Origin: Desulfofustis sp.
GTDB lineage: Bacteria; Desulfobacterota; Desulfobulbia; Desulfobulbales; Desulfocapsaceae
Assembly: GCA_029287755.1 (NCBI GenBank)
Contig: JARFQM010000016.1
Coordinates: 1 to 12,581, forward strand
DNA length: 12,581 bases
Direction of reading: 5' to 3'
This document shows, piece after piece, positions 11,880 to 12,581 of the stretch. The number at the start of each line of letters is the position of its first letter. Within the stretch, counting starts at the first letter, position 1. The notes under the pieces were generated by a model, which was given only the letters and a program-made list of their open reading frames with translations, was not told the DNA's origin and ran no database searches. Position numbers and translations under genes: made by a program.

Positions 11880-12581
11880 TTATCTGATGGTCAGCTCCAC
11901 GCGGTGATTAGGGGATTCGAGTCGATCGGTGCTGTTGCTCTCGAGAAAATTGGTCGCGTCCCGAGCGTCAGTCGTAATTTTTTCCTCTGGGATATCGTGT
12001 AAAATCAGGTAATTTCTGAGCTCAAAAACCCGTTTTTGAGAGAGAGCGAGGTTTCTGGCAATATTACCCGAAGAATCTGTATAAGCGCGGATGTCCACAC
12101 TTACGGACGGGTTCTCGTCGAGATAGGAGATAACCTCGTCGATTGCGTCATAAGACCCCGAATGTATTGTCAGTGCAGATTTTGGGTAATACACAAACGT
12201 TTTATTATTGCTGTTAGTCGGTGTTAGAGTCTGCGTATCCTGCCGTCCTCTCATTTTCCGGGTGTCGCCTATGCCGCTCTCGATGGGAACAGAAACGGTC
12301 TCTGACTCTGAGGGTGGACCATCACCTTCATTCTGGAAGGCTTTCGCTTTGTTGTCTGCTGGTTTTTCCTGTAGCCTAGCAGTGCTGTATAGCGCCTTTA
12401 TTTCGGCGCGGTGATTTGAAGATTCGAGCCCATCGGCCCTATTGCTCCCCAGAAAATTGGTCGCCCCCCGTGCGTCAGTCGAGATTCTTCCCTCAGGGAT
12501 ATCATGTAAAATCAGATAATTTCTGATCTCTAGAACCCGTTTTTCTGAGAGCGCGAGGTTTCTGGCCTTACTACCCGAAGA
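11880..12581 (-). CDS. Protein with two tandem OmpA-type (peptidoglycan-binding) domains, 5' part outside window
   Basis: The minus-strand frame has no stop from 12581 down to the TAA at 11880, giving at least 233 residues; it was translated codon by codon across the ATG at 12254, which is internal. Visible residues 1-64 are the end of a first OmpA-like domain (ARNLALSEKRV, ILHDIPEGRISTDARGATNF, NHRAE). Residues about 65-125 are a polar linker rich in Ser, Glu, Pro, Thr and Asn. Residues about 126-233 form a second, complete domain: YYPKSALTI, YLDENPSVSVDIRAYTDSSG, ARNLALSQKRV and NHRVELTIR. The Asp of YTDSSG and Arg of SQKR match positions that bind diaminopimelate in OmpA-family domains. 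Family knowledge: such domains anchor outer-membrane, lipoprotein or motor proteins to peptidoglycan. The two domains agree at 45 of 64 residues by hand. Whether a signal peptide or further domains precede cannot be seen. Confidence 0.82.
   Translation of the reverse strand, partial: SSGSKARNLALSEKRVLEIRNYLILHDIPEGRISTDARGATNFLGSNRADGLESSNHRAEIKALYSTARLQEKPADNKAKAFQNEGDGPPSESETVSVPIESGIGDTRKMRGRQDTQTLTPTNSNNKTFVYYPKSALTIHSGSYDAIDEVISYLDENPSVSVDIRAYTDSSGNIARNLALSQKRVFELRNYLILHDIPEEKITTDARDATNFLESNSTDRLESPNHRVELTIR
11900..12074. repeat. Direct repeat, copy in the C-terminal OmpA domain
   Basis: Aligned by hand to 12407-12581 at a constant offset of 507 bases with no gap: 146 of 175 bases are identical (83%). 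The 29 base changes alter 14 of 58 codons' residues. The offset equals 169 codons, so the coding frame is preserved. Confidence 0.9.
12407..12581. repeat. Direct repeat, copy in the upstream OmpA domain (cut by window edge)
   Basis: Partner of 11900-12074. The similarity is still strong at the last base of the window, so the repeat continues beyond the edge and the full unit may be 507 bases. Confidence 0.9.

Noticed and set aside
12208..12414. A 68-codon plus-strand frame over the linker of the OmpA-domain gene
   Set aside because: It is antisense to an open frame with two clear homologous domains and has no recognisable features of its own.
1..12581. CRISPR array or insertion sequence
   Set aside because: No series of spaced short direct repeats and no transposase or integrase gene was found on either strand.

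Overview
The window looks like a chromosomal stretch of a Gram-negative bacterium, most likely an anaerobic deltaproteobacterium (Desulfobacterota, perhaps Desulfobulbales). This is inference. It rests on the lipobox lipoprotein and OmpA-type domains (Gram-negative envelope), a fused PabB-PabC enzyme, a small Cys-containing protein that I recall mainly from this group, a GGGGACAC-type palindrome common in these genomes, and roughly 60% GC in hand-counted parts of the left and middle. No complete mobile element, CRISPR array or prophage is visible.

Left part (1-3323): the 3' end of a fused folate-pathway gene (pabB-pabC) on the plus strand ends inside a REP-like palindromic element. It converges on a tightly packed minus-strand cluster read nagZ -> TM2 membrane protein -> DUF493 (YbeD-like) -> an unrecognised 170-residue helical protein. 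nagZ and the TM2 gene overlap (ATGACTGA), and the DUF493 stop abuts the next start codon.

Middle (3324-9362): a gene-free, AT-rich divergent region precedes a diguanylate cyclase with intact GGDEF and RxxD sites. Next is a minus-strand conserved hypothetical gene, then a plus-strand operon: a UvrD/PcrA-type helicase, folC, an HNH nuclease and possibly a 33-codon reading frame. Its genes abut (TGA|TTG) or overlap (ATGA, TGATG), so translation is probably coupled.

Right part (9384-12581): a predicted lipoprotein alpha/beta hydrolase, then tRNA-Arg(CCG) with encoded CCA and a plausible sigma70 promoter. Beyond the tRNA the base composition drops in hand samples (to about 45-53% GC) and the genes look accessory. 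There is a short 'core' methionine synthase that closely resembles from memory the MesD type of Acinetobacter, but with no MesX (DUF1852) gene beside it. Last is the 3' part of a minus-strand gene with two tandem OmpA-type domains. It runs off the right edge, and its coding repeat is 83% identical at 507-bp spacing.

Folate metabolism appears twice (pabBC, folC). The methionine synthase adds a methyl-transfer step that, if it really is MesD, does not use methyl-folate. The most unusual items are the apparently orphan MesD-like gene, the in-frame duplicated OmpA module, and the palindromic element that supplies the last codons and stop of pabBC.
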